Source: Methylosinus sp. H3A (GTDB lineage Bacteria; Pseudomonadota; Alphaproteobacteria; Rhizobiales; Beijerinckiaceae). From it: a DNA stretch of 23,573 bases. The stretch's first letter is position 1. Each line of letters begins with the position of its first letter. The notes below the pieces were generated by a model. It was not told where the DNA came from, made no database searches, and saw only the letters and a list, made by a program, of their open reading frames with translations. Shown one piece after another: positions 8,102 through 15,186 of the stretch. The translations under genes were made by a program, and so were the position numbers. The stretch lies in the NCBI RefSeq assembly GCF_015709455.1, contig NZ_JADNQW010000009.1, forward strand, positions 1 through 23,573, given 5' to 3'.

Positions 8102-9795
8102 GTCACGCGCTCCAGGGCGCGGCCGCGCGTCTCGGGCAGGAACAGGCCGCTGACCACGAGCGCGACCAGCAGGACGCCGACTGCGTACCATAGGCCCGCA
8201 TAGAGATTGCCCGTGGCGGTGAAGGCGGCGAATGAGATCGCCGGGAGGAAGCCGCCGAACCAGCCGCCGATGTTGTAGGACATCGCGAAGGCCGTGGCGC
8301 GGATGCGGGTCGGGAACATCTCCACCATCCAGGCCGAGAGCGGGGCGGACGCCATCGCGACGAAGATGCTGAGGACGGCCATGAGCGTGATCAGCATCGA
8401 CACATTGGTCGTCTCCGGCGCGGCGCGGGCAGGATATCCCGCATCGGCCAATGCGGCGGCGAGGGCGCCGTCGAAGGCCTTGGCCTGCTCCGTGAAGATC
8501 GCCCGGTCGAGCCCGCCGCCCTCGAAGGCGGGAATTACCGCGGCGCCGATCTCCACTTGGGCGGCGCGGCCCGGTGACGCGGCGCGATTGCCGTAGGGCA
8601 CGCCGAGCTTGGCGACGGCGCGCCGGGCGATGTCGCAAGAGCCGTGGAACTCGGTGAGGCCGAACGGATCGAACTGGCGGCTGCATGTCGCCGGGTCGGC
8701 CGCCACCGTTACCGGATGCGTGGTCATCGCCGCCGCGAGACGCGGGTGCGCATAGAGGGTGACGCCGAGGAACACCGGATAGGCGGCGAGCGCCGTGCCT
8801 ATGAAGCCGGCGAGCACGACCGGCTTGCGGCCGATCCGGTCCGACAGCCAGCCGGCCAGGATCATCGCGGCGATGAAGACCACGCTGTAGCCGAGGATAG
8901 TGTAGTGCAGCAGGAAGGGATCGATCTTCAGGTTCAACGCCAGGAGGTAGATCGGATAGGAGCCGGTCGCGATCGCGACCGACTGGCCAGCGGCGGCGCC
9001 GAACAGGACGAGCAGCGCCACCCGCAGATGCTCCCAGCGGCCGAAGGCCTCGCGCAGCGGCGTCCGCGAGCCGCCGCCCGACCGCTTCATGGCCAGGAAG
9101 ACCGGAGATTCTTGCAGGCGCAGCCGGATATAGACCGAGACCAGCATGAGCACGGCCGAGAGCAGGAATGGAATGCGCCAGCCCCAGGCCTCGAATGCAG
9201 TCTTGCCGAGCGCCGACTCGCAGGCGAGCACGACCAGGATCGCCAGAGCCAGGCCGCTCGCCGCGGTGACAGCGATCGCGCTGGTGGCGAAGCCGCGCCG
9301 GTGGGCGGGGGCATATTCGGCGATATAAGTGGCTGCGCCGCCGAACTCGCCGCCATAGGCGAGGCCCTGCAGGATGCGCAGCGCCATGAGCAGCAGCGGC
9401 GAGGCGATTCCTATGGTCGCGTAGTTCGGCAGCAAGCCGATGAGCACGGTCGACAGGCCCATGATCAGGATGGTGAGCAGAAAGGTGAATTTGCGTCCGG
9501 CCCGGTCGCCGAGGGGGCCGAACACCAGCCCGCCGAATGGGCGGGCGACATAGGTCACGGCGGCGGAGAGCAAGGTGAAGATATAGGCATAGGCGGGATC
9601 GAGCCCGGAGAAGAACTCGGCGGCGACGATCGCGGCCATCGGCCCGTAGAGCACGAGGTCATAAGCTTCGAAGACGGCTCCAAGAGAGGAGGCCACCACC
9701 ACCCGGCGCAGGCTGCTGGGATCGGCCGCCTGGTCGGCGGCGGGCGCGGGCACGGACGTTGTAGCCCGTTCGCTCGAGAGGGCATTCTGAGTCAA
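8098..9795 (-). CDS. MFS transporter, metabolite:H+ symporter (MHS) type
   Basis: This is a 565-residue inner-membrane secondary transporter. The MFS signature GPLGDRAGRKFTFLL sits in the loop after TM2 and its counterpart GWLSDRIGRKPVVL in the C-terminal half. GLAYGGEFGGAATYIAEYAP and RLRLQESPVF are typical of MHS (ProP/ShiA-like) members, which move organic acids or osmolytes with protons. A loop of about 100 residues, with cysteines in CSRQFDPFG and GSCDIA, separates the last helix before TYPLYAHP-like sequence (YAHPRLAAAM) from the final helices; it should be extracytoplasmic. The start is TTG at 9793-9795, supported by GGAGGA six bases ahead; no nearby in-frame ATG exists. It is the second gene of the ArsR operon and overlaps the fusion gene by 4 bp. 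Confidence 0.92.
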   Translation of the reverse strand: MTQNALSSERATTSVPAPAADQAADPSSLRRVVVASSLGAVFEAYDLVLYGPMAAIVAAEFFSGLDPAYAYIFTLLSAAVTYVARPFGGLVFGPLGDRAGRKFTFLLTILIMGLSTVLIGLLPNYATIGIASPLLLMALRILQGLAYGGEFGGAATYIAEYAPAHRRGFATSAIAVTAASGLALAILVVLACESALGKTAFEAWGWRIPFLLSAVLMLVSVYIRLRLQESPVFLAMKRSGGGSRTPLREAFGRWEHLRVALLVLFGAAAGQSVAIATGSYPIYLLALNLKIDPFLLHYTILGYSVVFIAAMILAGWLSDRIGRKPVVLAGFIGTALAAYPVFLGVTLYAHPRLAAAMTTHPVTVAADPATCSRQFDPFGLTEFHGSCDIARRAVAKLGVPYGNRAASPGRAAQVEIGAAVIPAFEGGGLDRAIFTEQAKAFDGALAAALADAGYPARAAPETTNVSMLITLMAVLSIFVAMASAPLSAWMVEMFPTRIRATAFAMSYNIGGWFGGFLPAISFAAFTATGNLYAGLWYAVGVLLVALVVSGLFLPETRGRALERVT

Positions 9796-9835
9796 GCGCT
9801 TCCTCCATCTTGTTTCTACCGGTTGGCGCCGGACT

Positions 9836-10183
9836 CTAACGGCCCGTGTCCTCCGCCTTCATCTGAGCGACGACGGCATCCAAGGCGTCGAGCCGCTCGC
9901 TCCAGAAGCGTTCATGCGCATCGAGCCAGTTCCGGGCCGCGGCGAGGCCACGGCTGTCGAGGCTGCACATCTGATGACGGCCCTGCTTGCGTCGGATGAC
10001 GAGACCCGCCTGCTCCAGCACTTTCATGTGGTTGGAGACAGCGACGAAGGAGATCGGAAACGAGGGAACGATTTCTCCAATGCTGCGCTCTTGTGCGGTC
10101 AGCATACGCAGGATCGCCCTTCGATGCGGGTCGGCCAGCGCGTGAAAGACCGAGTCGAGCGTCGCCTCAGAACATTTAATCAT
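9836..10183 (-). CDS. ArsR/SmtB-family winged-helix repressor
   Basis: This is a 115-residue DNA-binding regulator, first gene of the leftward operon. LDSVFHALADPHRRAILRML and ISFVAVSNHMKVLEQAGLV form the winged helix with its recognition helix. No CxC metal-binding motif is present at the usual position, so metal sensing is not supported. It belongs to the group often found beside AHSA1/SRPBCC genes. The ATG at 10181-10183 is preferred to the upstream TTG at 10219, because family members begin just before LDSVFHALADP. A 40-bp gap with a strong ribosome binding site leads to the transporter. An inverted repeat overlaps the start codon and suggests autoregulation. Confidence 0.92.
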   Translation of the reverse strand: MIKCSEATLDSVFHALADPHRRAILRMLTAQERSIGEIVPSFPISFVAVSNHMKVLEQAGLVIRRKQGRHQMCSLDSRGLAAARNWLDAHERFWSERLDALDAVVAQMKAEDTGR

Positions 10184-10193
10184 TTCATTAAAT
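10174..10193. promoter_or_regulatory. Candidate ArsR operator
   Basis: ATTTAAT and ATTAAAT form a perfect 7-bp inverted repeat around a 6-base centre. This matches the AT-rich dyads bound by ArsR-family repressors. It overlaps the chosen ArsR start codon at 10181-10183, which would allow the repressor to block its own expression. Binding is inferred from symmetry and position. Confidence 0.5.
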
Positions 10194-10520
10194 ATCGACG
10201 CCCGCGCGTCGGTTGTCAAGATGGAGTGCAGACATCGATGGGCGCCACCTCGACGTCATTAAACGTTTGAAACTCTGCGCTCCACAGGGGAAAAATTGGG
10301 TGCTTGTTCACACAGCCGATCGCCTGTTGCTCACGTCTGGCAGGTTCCGATGCACGTCCTCCAATGCTCGGCCCTTTTAAAAAACGCTGCTGTCTCAGAA
10401 ATTCCGAAGCTTTCCTCAAGACTCTCGACGAATCAGCGAAATCTCGGCAGGCTGGCTCGATGCGCGACGTGATTCACGCCGCGCGTTGTCGTGCAACCTT
10501 TTGGGGGAGCAGAAGCCCAA
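10194..10520. other. Non-coding stretch between the ArsR operon and the replicon
   Basis: I see no supportable gene in these 327 bp. The segment holds the upstream region of the leftward ArsR operon and one AT-rich tract around 10375 (TTTTAAAAAA). No second operator copy or clear promoter hexamers could be identified. Confidence 0.4.
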
Positions 10521-10554
10521 AAACAAAAACCCGCCTCGAAGGGCGGGCTTTTAT
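10521..10554 (-). terminator. Bidirectional rho-independent terminator
   Basis: CCCGCC (10532-10537) pairs with GGCGGG (10544-10549) around TCGAAG, with a possible extra T-G pair. On the minus strand it is followed by TTTTTGTTTTT, a strong termination signal; on the plus strand by CTTTTA. It probably ends the candidate antisense RNA and may also stop transcription entering the replicon. Confidence 0.75.
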
Positions 10555-10616
10555 CCGGCCGATTTAGGGAAAACCCGCCGGGAAAGTCGTGCGTCTGGAC
10601 AACCACGACTCTCCCG
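10521..10616 (-). ncRNA. Candidate antisense RNA controlling repC (repABC inc-alpha-like)
   Basis: On the minus strand, two hairpins lie in the order expected for the countertranscribed RNA of repABC replicons. The first is a 13-bp stem with one mismatch (10579-10591 with 10604-10616) and a 12-base loop. The second is an intrinsic terminator stem at 10532-10549 followed by TTTTTGTTTTT. The RNA would be antisense to the repC leader, about 110 bases ahead of the repC start. A TTGACT at 10636-10631 is the only -35-like hexamer seen; no good -10 follows at normal spacing. The identification is by position and structure, not by sequence match to a known RNA. Confidence 0.5.
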
Positions 10617-10635
10617 AAAATCAGGCCCCAAGTCA

Positions 10636-10722
10636 AGCGGAAACCTCGTTTCCGCTAACGGGGTTGTTTGCGCCGGTTTCTAGCCTCTTTCGCGGCGGTT
10701 TGAGCCATCAAACCGAAGGAGA
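10636..10722 (+). promoter_or_regulatory. Structured repC leader with two perfect stem-loops
   Basis: AGCGGAAAC-CTC-GTTTCCGCT (10636-10656) is a perfect 9-bp stem with a 3-base loop. CGGTTTGA-GCCA-TCAAACCG (10696-10715) is a perfect 8-bp stem that ends one base before the AAGGAG ribosome binding site at 10716-10721. In repABC plasmids a leader hairpin controlled by the antisense RNA governs repC expression. These stems are placed to do that, but the switching mechanism is inferred. Confidence 0.5.
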
Positions 10723-10726
10723 AACC

Positions 10727-12033
10727 ATGCCTTTTTCACACAAATCGATTGCCGCGCCGACCGGTTCCCGACGACTCACGCTGACCATGCTCGCTGCGCG
10801 CGAGCGCGCCGATGAATTCGTAGGGGCCGCGGCCGGCAGCGCGCGCCCTTTCTCCTACCTCGCCGCGTTTCAGGAGGCGGAGCCCTATCTCGGCCTGCCG
10901 CCGCAGGCCTACAAGCTCATCGCGTGGCTCGTGAAGCAGACCATGCCGCATGACTGGGAAGAAGGCTCTCGCCCCATTTGCTGGCCCTCGGCCGCGCGCC
11001 AGGCGGAGTTCCTCGGGCTTTCTCCCGCGCGTGTGAAGGTGCTGAACCGCGCGCTTTTCGAGGCGGGCGTCGTAATCGTTCGCGATAGCGAAACCGGCAA
11101 GCGCTACGGCCGGCGCGGCGCCGACGGCCGCATCATCGAGGCCTACGGATTCGACCTGTCCCCCTCGCTTACCGCCATGATGAATTCATCCGGCTGGCGG
11201 CCGAGGCCAAAGCCGAGCGCGAGCGCATGCGGGCGCTCAAGAAACGCGCAACGCGCGCCCGTCGCGGCATCCGCCAGCTCGGCGAGACGCTCGCGGCTGT
11301 GGCTCCCCTGCCCCGCGAATGGACGCGCCTTGAGGCCGAGACGGCCGAACTCGTCGCCGCGATACGGCAGTCCTGCCGGTCGGAGGATTTGGCGCTGATC
11401 GTGTGCAGCCTGGAAAGCAGTGAAAGCGAGGCCGCCGCGTTGCTCAAGCAGGCCTCTTCGGCCTCCGCCGAACTTGTGAGTAAAAGCCCCGTGGGGCTCG
11501 TTTCCAAGCCCCACGATATATCTACAAACAAACCTATCGATCCGGAGGATACAGTAATTGCAGCCGAGAAGAGTAGTCGGGTCGATGCTTCGGGTCGAAG
11601 CGGCCAACATTCGGAGTTTGGATCTCAGGAGTTCCGCGAGACCATCAAATTCCAGCCCTACGAGCGGATCGAGAAACTTCATCCAGGCGAGCTGATTGAC
11701 CTCGCGCCGCGTCTGGCGTCGCATATCGCATCACGGTTCCCCGATTGGCGCGACGTCGTCGACGCCGCGGGTGGAGCGCTACGCCATGAACTCGGTGTTT
11801 CGCAATCGCTCTGGGTGGAGGCTTGCGAGGCGCTCGGCCGGCCGGTTGCCGCTATCGCGCTCGCCCTCGTTTCGACGAAACCCAGCGAGCATTTTACGCG
11901 CGGCGCAGGCGGCTACTTCGCCACGATGGTGAAACGCGCCCGTACGGGCGAATTGCATCTCGATCGCAGTCTCTGGGCTTTGCGGCGCGCGCGCTGGGGC
12001 ATTACGCCGCGCGCAGCGGCAGGAGGGGGTTGA
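10727..12033 (+). CDS. repC: Plasmid replication initiator RepC, one frameshift
   Basis: RepC binds the origin of repABC-class plasmids and starts replication. The ATG at 10727 has a perfect AAGGAG site six bases ahead; the reading frame upstream to 10589 is rejected for that reason. The N-terminal RP-C domain shows AFQEAEPYLGLPPQAYKLI, LVKQTMPHDWEEGSRPICWP, LGLSPARVKVLNRALFEAG and RRGADGRIIEAYGFDLSP. The frame then breaks in the C5 run at 11160-11164. One more C gives LAYRHDEFIRLAAEAKAERE and restores the C-terminal domain to TGA 12031-12033, about 435 residues in all, the usual RepC length. The C-terminal domain ends GGYFATMVKRARTGELHLDR. No repA or repB lies upstream; partition genes are downstream instead. 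The single homopolymer indel is probably a sequence error, since the plasmid needs this gene. Confidence 0.93.
11485..11570. other. Candidate replication origin inside repC
   Basis: Nested inverted repeats AGCCCC-GT-GGGGCT (11485-11498) and CGTGGGGCT with AGCCCCACG (11490-11498 and 11507-11515) are followed by an AT-rich stretch (ATATATCTACAAACAAACC from 11516). In repABC plasmids the origin lies inside repC in a locally AT-rich segment, and this is the most AT-rich part of the gene seen here. The assignment is positional. Confidence 0.35.
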
Positions 12034-12094
12034 TGCAAGGCGCTCGCGCCGCGGCAACCTCACGCGGGAACGCCGAGAAACCGGCTTCTCTTGC

Positions 12095-12104
12095 GAACAT
12101 GTTC
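12095..12104. repeat. GAACATGTTC palindrome, left copy
   Basis: This perfect 10-bp palindrome recurs at 13182-13191 beyond the IS5-family element, and the overlapping ACATGTTCAC (12097-12106) recurs at 13271-13280. It is probably an outlying site of the parA upstream repeat region, now separated from it by the insertion. Confidence 0.5.
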
Positions 12105-12185
12105 ACGAGTGAAATTGTGAAACACATGCCCCCTATGCCATTCAGCGTATCATGGTGCTCGCTTCGGCCAAGGGCGATTTGAAAC

Positions 12186-12203
12186 TTTCCCGAAGACGGG
12201 AAA
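12186..12203 (+). terminator. Hairpin downstream of repC
   Basis: TTTCCCG-AAGA-CGGGAAA forms a perfect 7-bp stem with a tetraloop, followed by AATTTC rather than a clean T tract. It lies 150 bp after the repC stop and may be a weak terminator. The nearby GCTCCGCGGAGC palindrome at 12213-12224 abuts the IS target site. Confidence 0.35.
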
Positions 12204-12288
12204 ATTTCACCGGCTCCGCGGAGCCTAGGCTCAGGACCTATTAATTTGGAGTGAGGCGTGATTCAAGGTCTCCGAAATGGAGGCTTTG

Positions 12289-13049
12289 ATGGGTGATTTG
12301 TTTTTGCTGAGCGAAGCGGAGATGGCGCGAATTTCCCCTCACTTTCCCTTGGCGCACGGCGTGCCGCGGGTGGACGACCGCCGCGTGGTCAGCGGGATCG
12401 TCTACGTCATCAAGAATGGCCTGCAATGGAAGGACGCCCCGAAGGAGTATGGGCCGCCCAAGACGCTCTACAATCGCTTCATCCGTTGGAGCCGGCTCGG
12501 CGTCTTCGATCGTATCTTCGCCGCGCTCGCGGGAGAAGGGCCGAAGCCGGAGCGGATCATGATCGACTCCACTCATCTGAAAGCGCATCGGACGGCGGCG
12601 AGCCTCCTAAAAAAGGGGCTCTTTCCCGCTGTATCGGCCGCACGAAAGGCGGGCTGAACTCCAAGCTCCACGTCGTTTGCGACGGCGCCGGCAAGCCGCT
12701 TGTCATGATGCTGACCGAAGGGCAGATGAGCGATCACAAAGGCGCGAGGCCGATGCTCGACGCGCTGCCGCCGTCCTCGGCCCTGATCGCAGATCGCGGC
12801 TACGACAGCGACTGGTTTCGGCGAGCGCTCGCGGAACGCGGGACCGAGCCCTGCATTCCGCCGACAAAGAGCCGTAAGAAGCCTCTCGATTACGACAAGG
12901 CGCTCTACCGGCAACGTCATAAGATCGAGAACCTCTTCGCCAAGCTCAAAGACTGGCGGCGCATCGCCACCCGTTACGATCGATGCGCGCACGCCTTCTT
13001 CTCCGCCATATGCATCGCCGCCGCTGTCGCCTTCTATCTCAATCAATGA
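12289..13049 (+). CDS. IS5-family DDE transposase, made by -1 frameshift
   Basis: This transposase catalyses cut-and-paste movement of the element. The first frame runs from the ATG at 12289, with GGAGG five bases ahead (an in-frame ATG at 12277 is less well placed), through MGDLFLLSEAEM and the first catalytic Asp in MIDSTHLKAHR, to TGA at 12655-12657. The second frame, -1 to it, holds LIADRGYDSD (second Asp) and the glutamate in RHKIENLFAKLKDWRRIATR, ending TGA 13047-13049. A shift at A AAA AAG (12609-12615) joins them into one protein of about 253 residues. Unlike other frame breaks in the window, this one has the classic programmed signal. The three DDE residues are all present. Confidence 0.9.
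12609..12653 (+). promoter_or_regulatory. Programmed -1 ribosomal frameshift signal
   Basis: A AAA AAG at 12609-12615 is read in the zero frame exactly as required for tandem -1 slippage. Nine bases downstream CCCGC (12625-12629) can pair with GCGGG (12649-12653), with room for an inner CGGCCG fold, as a stimulatory structure. The zero frame alone stops at 12657. This is the same heptamer used by dnaX and many insertion sequences. Confidence 0.8.
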
Positions 13050-13130
13050 GTCCTGAGCCTAGGCCTCCCTTGTCCTAATGTCGTGCTCCACGATGTTCGG
13101 AGGGCGTCCGGTTTCCCATCCTAGCAGCCG

Positions 13131-13291
13131 TGTTCACAAATTCAGGTGTGAACAGGTAAGTGTTGTCAAAATATCACATGTGAACATGTTCGCTCTTGAA
13201 AGCGTGAATTGTGATTGACGCGAATCGGCGCTTGGCTCACAAGTTCAATGCTTCACAGCATCAGGGTTTCACATGTTCACAATTTCAGTTG
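13131..13291. repeat. Centromere-like repeat region upstream of parA
   Basis: The region holds TGTTCACA (13131-13138) facing TGTGAACA (13147-13154), overlapping palindromes TCACATGTGA (13174-13183) and GAACATGTTC (13182-13191), and ACATGTTCAC at 13271-13280. TGTTCACAAATTCAG (13131) is repeated nearly exactly as TGTTCACAATTTCAG (13274), the second copy being inside the first codons of parA. Such arrays are the binding sites of RHH partition proteins and also repress the par operon. The function is inferred from repeats and position. Confidence 0.6.
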
Positions 13292-13947
13292 TCGGACAGA
13301 AGGGCGGGACGGGCAAGACCACGACCGTTCTCGGGCTCGCCGTCGCCGCGGCCAACGCGGGGCACGATGTCGCCGTTATCGACCTCGACCCGCAGGCGAC
13401 CGCCGCAAACTGGAAAGACCGACGCCAAAGCGAGAATCCGCCCGTCGTGTCGGCGCAGGCCAGCCGGTTGCAGCCGACCCTCGACGCTGCTCGTAACGCT
13501 GGCGTCCAGTTCGCCTTCATCGACACGGCCGGCCGGAGCGACGACAGCGCCCTCAAAGCGGCGCGCGCGGCCGACCTGGTTCTCATCCCGAGCCGCCCGA
13601 ACATCGTCGAGGTGGAAACCTTCCCGCAGGTGAACGACCTGCTACGCCTCGCCGGCAGCCCGCCGGCTTTCGTGCTGCTCAACGGCATTCACCCGACGGC
13701 GGGCAAGAACAGCATCGCCGAAGTGCATGAAGGTATCCGCGACCTCTACGGGCTGACGGTCTGCCCCGTGCATCTTTGCCAGCGCAGCGCCTATGCCGAG
13801 GCCATGACGACCGGCCGCGTGCCGCAAGAGCTTGATCCTGACGGGAAAGCGGGCGACGAGCTGAAAAGGCTTTTCGAGTTCGTTTGTGAATTTGTGAACA
13901 TGCGAGGGGAAAATGTCGAAGTTCGGGGCGATACAGCAACAGCTTGA
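13273..13947 (+). CDS. parA: ParA-family partition ATPase
   Basis: This is a 224-residue deviant-Walker ATPase that positions plasmid copies on the nucleoid. The Walker A motif is GQKGGTGKTTT at residues 8-18, with the signature lysine; VIDLDPQATAANW is the A' motif and FIDTAGRSDD is Walker B. It lacks the N-terminal HTH of large ParA/RepA proteins, so it resembles the small ParF/VirC1 group, in which regulation passes to a small partner. The ATG at 13273 lies inside the repeat region and has only a weak AGGG site. It overlaps the following RHH gene by 35 bp. It is intact and transcribed with repC. Confidence 0.93.
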   Translation: MFTISVVGQKGGTGKTTTVLGLAVAAANAGHDVAVIDLDPQATAANWKDRRQSENPPVVSAQASRLQPTLDAARNAGVQFAFIDTAGRSDDSALKAARAADLVLIPSRPNIVEVETFPQVNDLLRLAGSPPAFVLLNGIHPTAGKNSIAEVHEGIRDLYGLTVCPVHLCQRSAYAEAMTTGRVPQELDPDGKAGDELKRLFEFVCEFVNMRGENVEVRGDTATA

Positions 13948-14254
13948 GAAGGCGAGCCGGACAAAGCCCGCCGCCGTTGCACCCGTCGCAAAGCCGCAGC
14001 CCGTTCCGCCGCCGGCGATCGAGCCCGCGCCGGAACCGCAGGCCGCGGCGCCCGCTCCGGCGCCTGCGGCTGCGCGCTACAAGGCGCCAAGCCGAGAGGG
14101 GAAGACCCATATCGGCGCTTATCTGACTCCTGATTTCAAGCGCAGCATGCGCCTGGTGCAGGCGGAAACCGGCGAGGACACGACTCAGCTCATCGCCCGC
14201 GCGCTCAACGAGCTTTTCCGCGCCCACAAGGTTCCTGTGGTGGATCAAGATTGA
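13913..14254 (+). CDS. Ribbon-helix-helix partition partner (ParG-like)
   Basis: This 113-residue protein is probably the centromere-binding partner of the ParA ATPase. The ATG at 13913 follows GAGGGGAAA and lies within the parA end, so the two are translationally coupled. Residues about 18-60 are a Pro/Ala-rich flexible linker. The C-terminal part (HIGAYLTPDFKRSMRLVQAE, then TTQLIARALNELFRAH) has the beta-helix-helix pattern of RHH DNA-binding proteins. A disordered N-terminus plus a C-terminal RHH fold is the ParG layout. TTTGTGAA repeats and GTGAACATG (13883-13902) near the start and GAACATGTG at 14261 resemble the upstream repeats. Confidence 0.75.
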   Translation: MSKFGAIQQQLEKASRTKPAAVAPVAKPQPVPPPAIEPAPEPQAAAPAPAPAAARYKAPSREGKTHIGAYLTPDFKRSMRLVQAETGEDTTQLIARALNELFRAHKVPVVDQD

Positions 14255-14266
14255 GATATTGAACAT

Positions 14267-14491
14267 GTGAAGTTGGTGAGCATGTGGCCGGCAATGGATT
14301 GGAGCGCGATCTTCAACACGGCTTCGGCCGTCGCTGCCCTGGACGACGACGCGCTGTGGCTCCTGTCCGCGCGCGTGCGCGCGCTGCCGACAGCGTTCCC
14401 GCGCACCCCCACGGAGCCTGAAATTTGCCCGCGGGTGCGTCGGAGACAGTTTAGCAGCCGAATCCAGAAGCGCGCCCACGCCCAAGATTAG
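14267..14491 (+). CDS. Possible 74-residue plasmid protein
   Basis: A GTG start 12 bp after the RHH stop opens a frame with WSAIFNTASAVAALDDDALW and an Arg-rich C-terminus (RVRRRQFSSRIQKRAHAQD). No family is recognised. Its place at the end of the parA/RHH operon and its acidic helix-like middle favour a real gene, but the ribosome binding site is weak and the C-terminal half looks low in information. Confidence 0.3.
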   Translation: MKLVSMWPAMDWSAIFNTASAVAALDDDALWLLSARVRALPTAFPRTPTEPEICPRVRRRQFSSRIQKRAHAQD

Positions 14492-14502
14492 GGCGGGGCC
14501 GG

Positions 14503-14518
14503 GGCCTTCTCGAAGGCC
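14503..14518. terminator. Hairpin between convergent par and toxin-antitoxin operons
   Basis: GGCCTT-CTCG-AAGGCC is a perfect 6-bp stem with a tetraloop, ending three bases before the antitoxin stop on the opposite strand. It lacks a T tract, so its role as a shared terminator is uncertain. Confidence 0.35.
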
Positions 14519-14520
14519 GC

Positions 14521-14842
14521 CTAATGGGGCTTTGGCGCGACATGGAATTGCACGCCGGCCTGTTTTTGCAGATAGCCCAGCACGCCGAACAGGTTCCGCG
14601 CCTGCGGATTACCGCTCGGGCTGAACATGCGCATGAGGCTCTTCCGCGGCGTATCCGTCGCCGTCGCCAGTTTTTTCAAAGCCGACCGTCGCGTTGATGT
14701 AGTCGCGCAGGATCGATTTGCCCGTCTCGACGTCGCCGCCGAGCATGGTGTCGATACCTTCACGGAGAAGATTCTCCGCGAACGCCGGATCATCCGCGAC
14801 GCGGCGTTGCACCAGTTCCTTGAAGCTCTTCGTGAGCGCCAT
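14521..14842 (-). CDS. HigA-like antitoxin, frameshifted
   Basis: This is the antidote of the pair: a small DNA-binding protein that neutralises the toxin and represses the operon. The ATG at 14840-14842 follows GGAGG, 11 bp after the toxin stop. The N-terminus (MALTKSFKELVQRRVADDPA, then FAENLLREGIDTMLGGDVET) and, after a break, LATATDTPRKSLMRMFSPSG with NPQARNLFGVLGYLQ match the addiction-module antidote/prophage-regulator family of about 105 residues. The frames meet at the six-base T run 14671-14676 (A6 in the mRNA); five A's would give FEKLATATD and an intact gene. A broken antitoxin beside an intact toxin would be hard to maintain, so I infer a homopolymer error or a slippage site. Confidence 0.82.
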
Positions 14843-14853
14843 TGCCGCCTCCG

Positions 14854-15186
14854 TCAGTTAATGCGCGGCGCCTTCCGCCGCTTGTAATCCGCCCAGCTCG
14901 CCTTCGCCGCCTCTATGTCCTTTTGCTGGCGCTTCTTGGTGCCGCCCGTTAGCAGGATCACCACCACGTCGCCGTCGCGACCGAAATAAACGCGGTAGCC
15001 CGCTCCCCAATCGATCTTGTATTCAAGCACGCCTTCGCCAACGCCCTTGGCGTTCGAGAGGTTGCCCTGTTCGAGCCGCGCCAGCGCGACGGCGACTTTC
15101 GCCGCCGCCGCCGAATCCAGACTGGAGAACCAATCCTCAAAAGGGCTCTTTCCGTCGACGCGGAGGTAATAGCGCAGTTCAAGCAT
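14854..15186 (-). CDS. HigB/RelE-superfamily toxin
   Basis: This 110-residue protein belongs to the RelE/ParE-fold killer proteins of the phage Gp49/HigB-like group, which act as ribosome-dependent mRNA nucleases in characterised members. Motifs are KSPFEDWFSSLDSAAAAKV at the N-terminus, YKIDWGAGYRVYFGRDGDVV in the core, and LLTGGTKKRQQKDIEAAKAS near the end, all typical. It lies first in the operon with the antitoxin second, the higBA order. The ATG at 15184-15186 is chosen because family members begin LELRYYLRVDG; in-frame starts at 15201 or 15213 would lie inside the operator palindrome. No ribosome binding site is visible. Confidence 0.92.
   Translation of the reverse strand: MLELRYYLRVDGKSPFEDWFSSLDSAAAAKVAVALARLEQGNLSNAKGVGEGVLEYKIDWGAGYRVYFGRDGDVVVILLTGGTKKRQQKDIEAAKASWADYKRRKAPRIN

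Larger units (their letters stand above)
12229..13058 (+). mobile_element. IS5-family element (IS427-like), about 830 bp, complete
   Basis: The element starts GCTCAGGAC and ends in the reverse complement GTCCTGAGC-type end; the terminal inverted repeats match at 9 consecutive bases and 13 of the first 17. It is flanked on both sides by CTAG (12225-12228 and 13059-13062), the 4-bp target duplication typical of this group (a 2-bp TA duplication is an equivalent reading). It carries one transposase made by frameshifting. It separates repC from the parA region. Both ends and the transposase look functional, so it may still be mobile. Confidence 0.88.

Noticed and set aside
8102..8686. Upstream extension of the SRPBCC-PNPOx frame to 579 codons
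   Set aside because: The extension lies wholly inside the MFS transporter gene in another frame, is Arg/Pro-rich low-complexity sequence, and the ATGA overlap gives a better start.
8644..9999. Long plus-strand open frame of 451 codons
   Set aside because: It is antisense to the MFS and ArsR genes, rich in Gly, Arg, Glu and Gln as expected for the complement of high-GC hydrophobic codons, and has no recognisable domain.
10589..10726. Earlier in-frame start for RepC
   Set aside because: The ATG at 10727 has a perfect AAGGAG at ideal spacing, and the upstream codons overlap the leader hairpins.
12607..12657. Frame break in the IS5-family transposase as a sequencing error
   Set aside because: The break falls exactly at a phased A AAA AAG heptamer with a downstream stem, the known mechanism in this class of elements.
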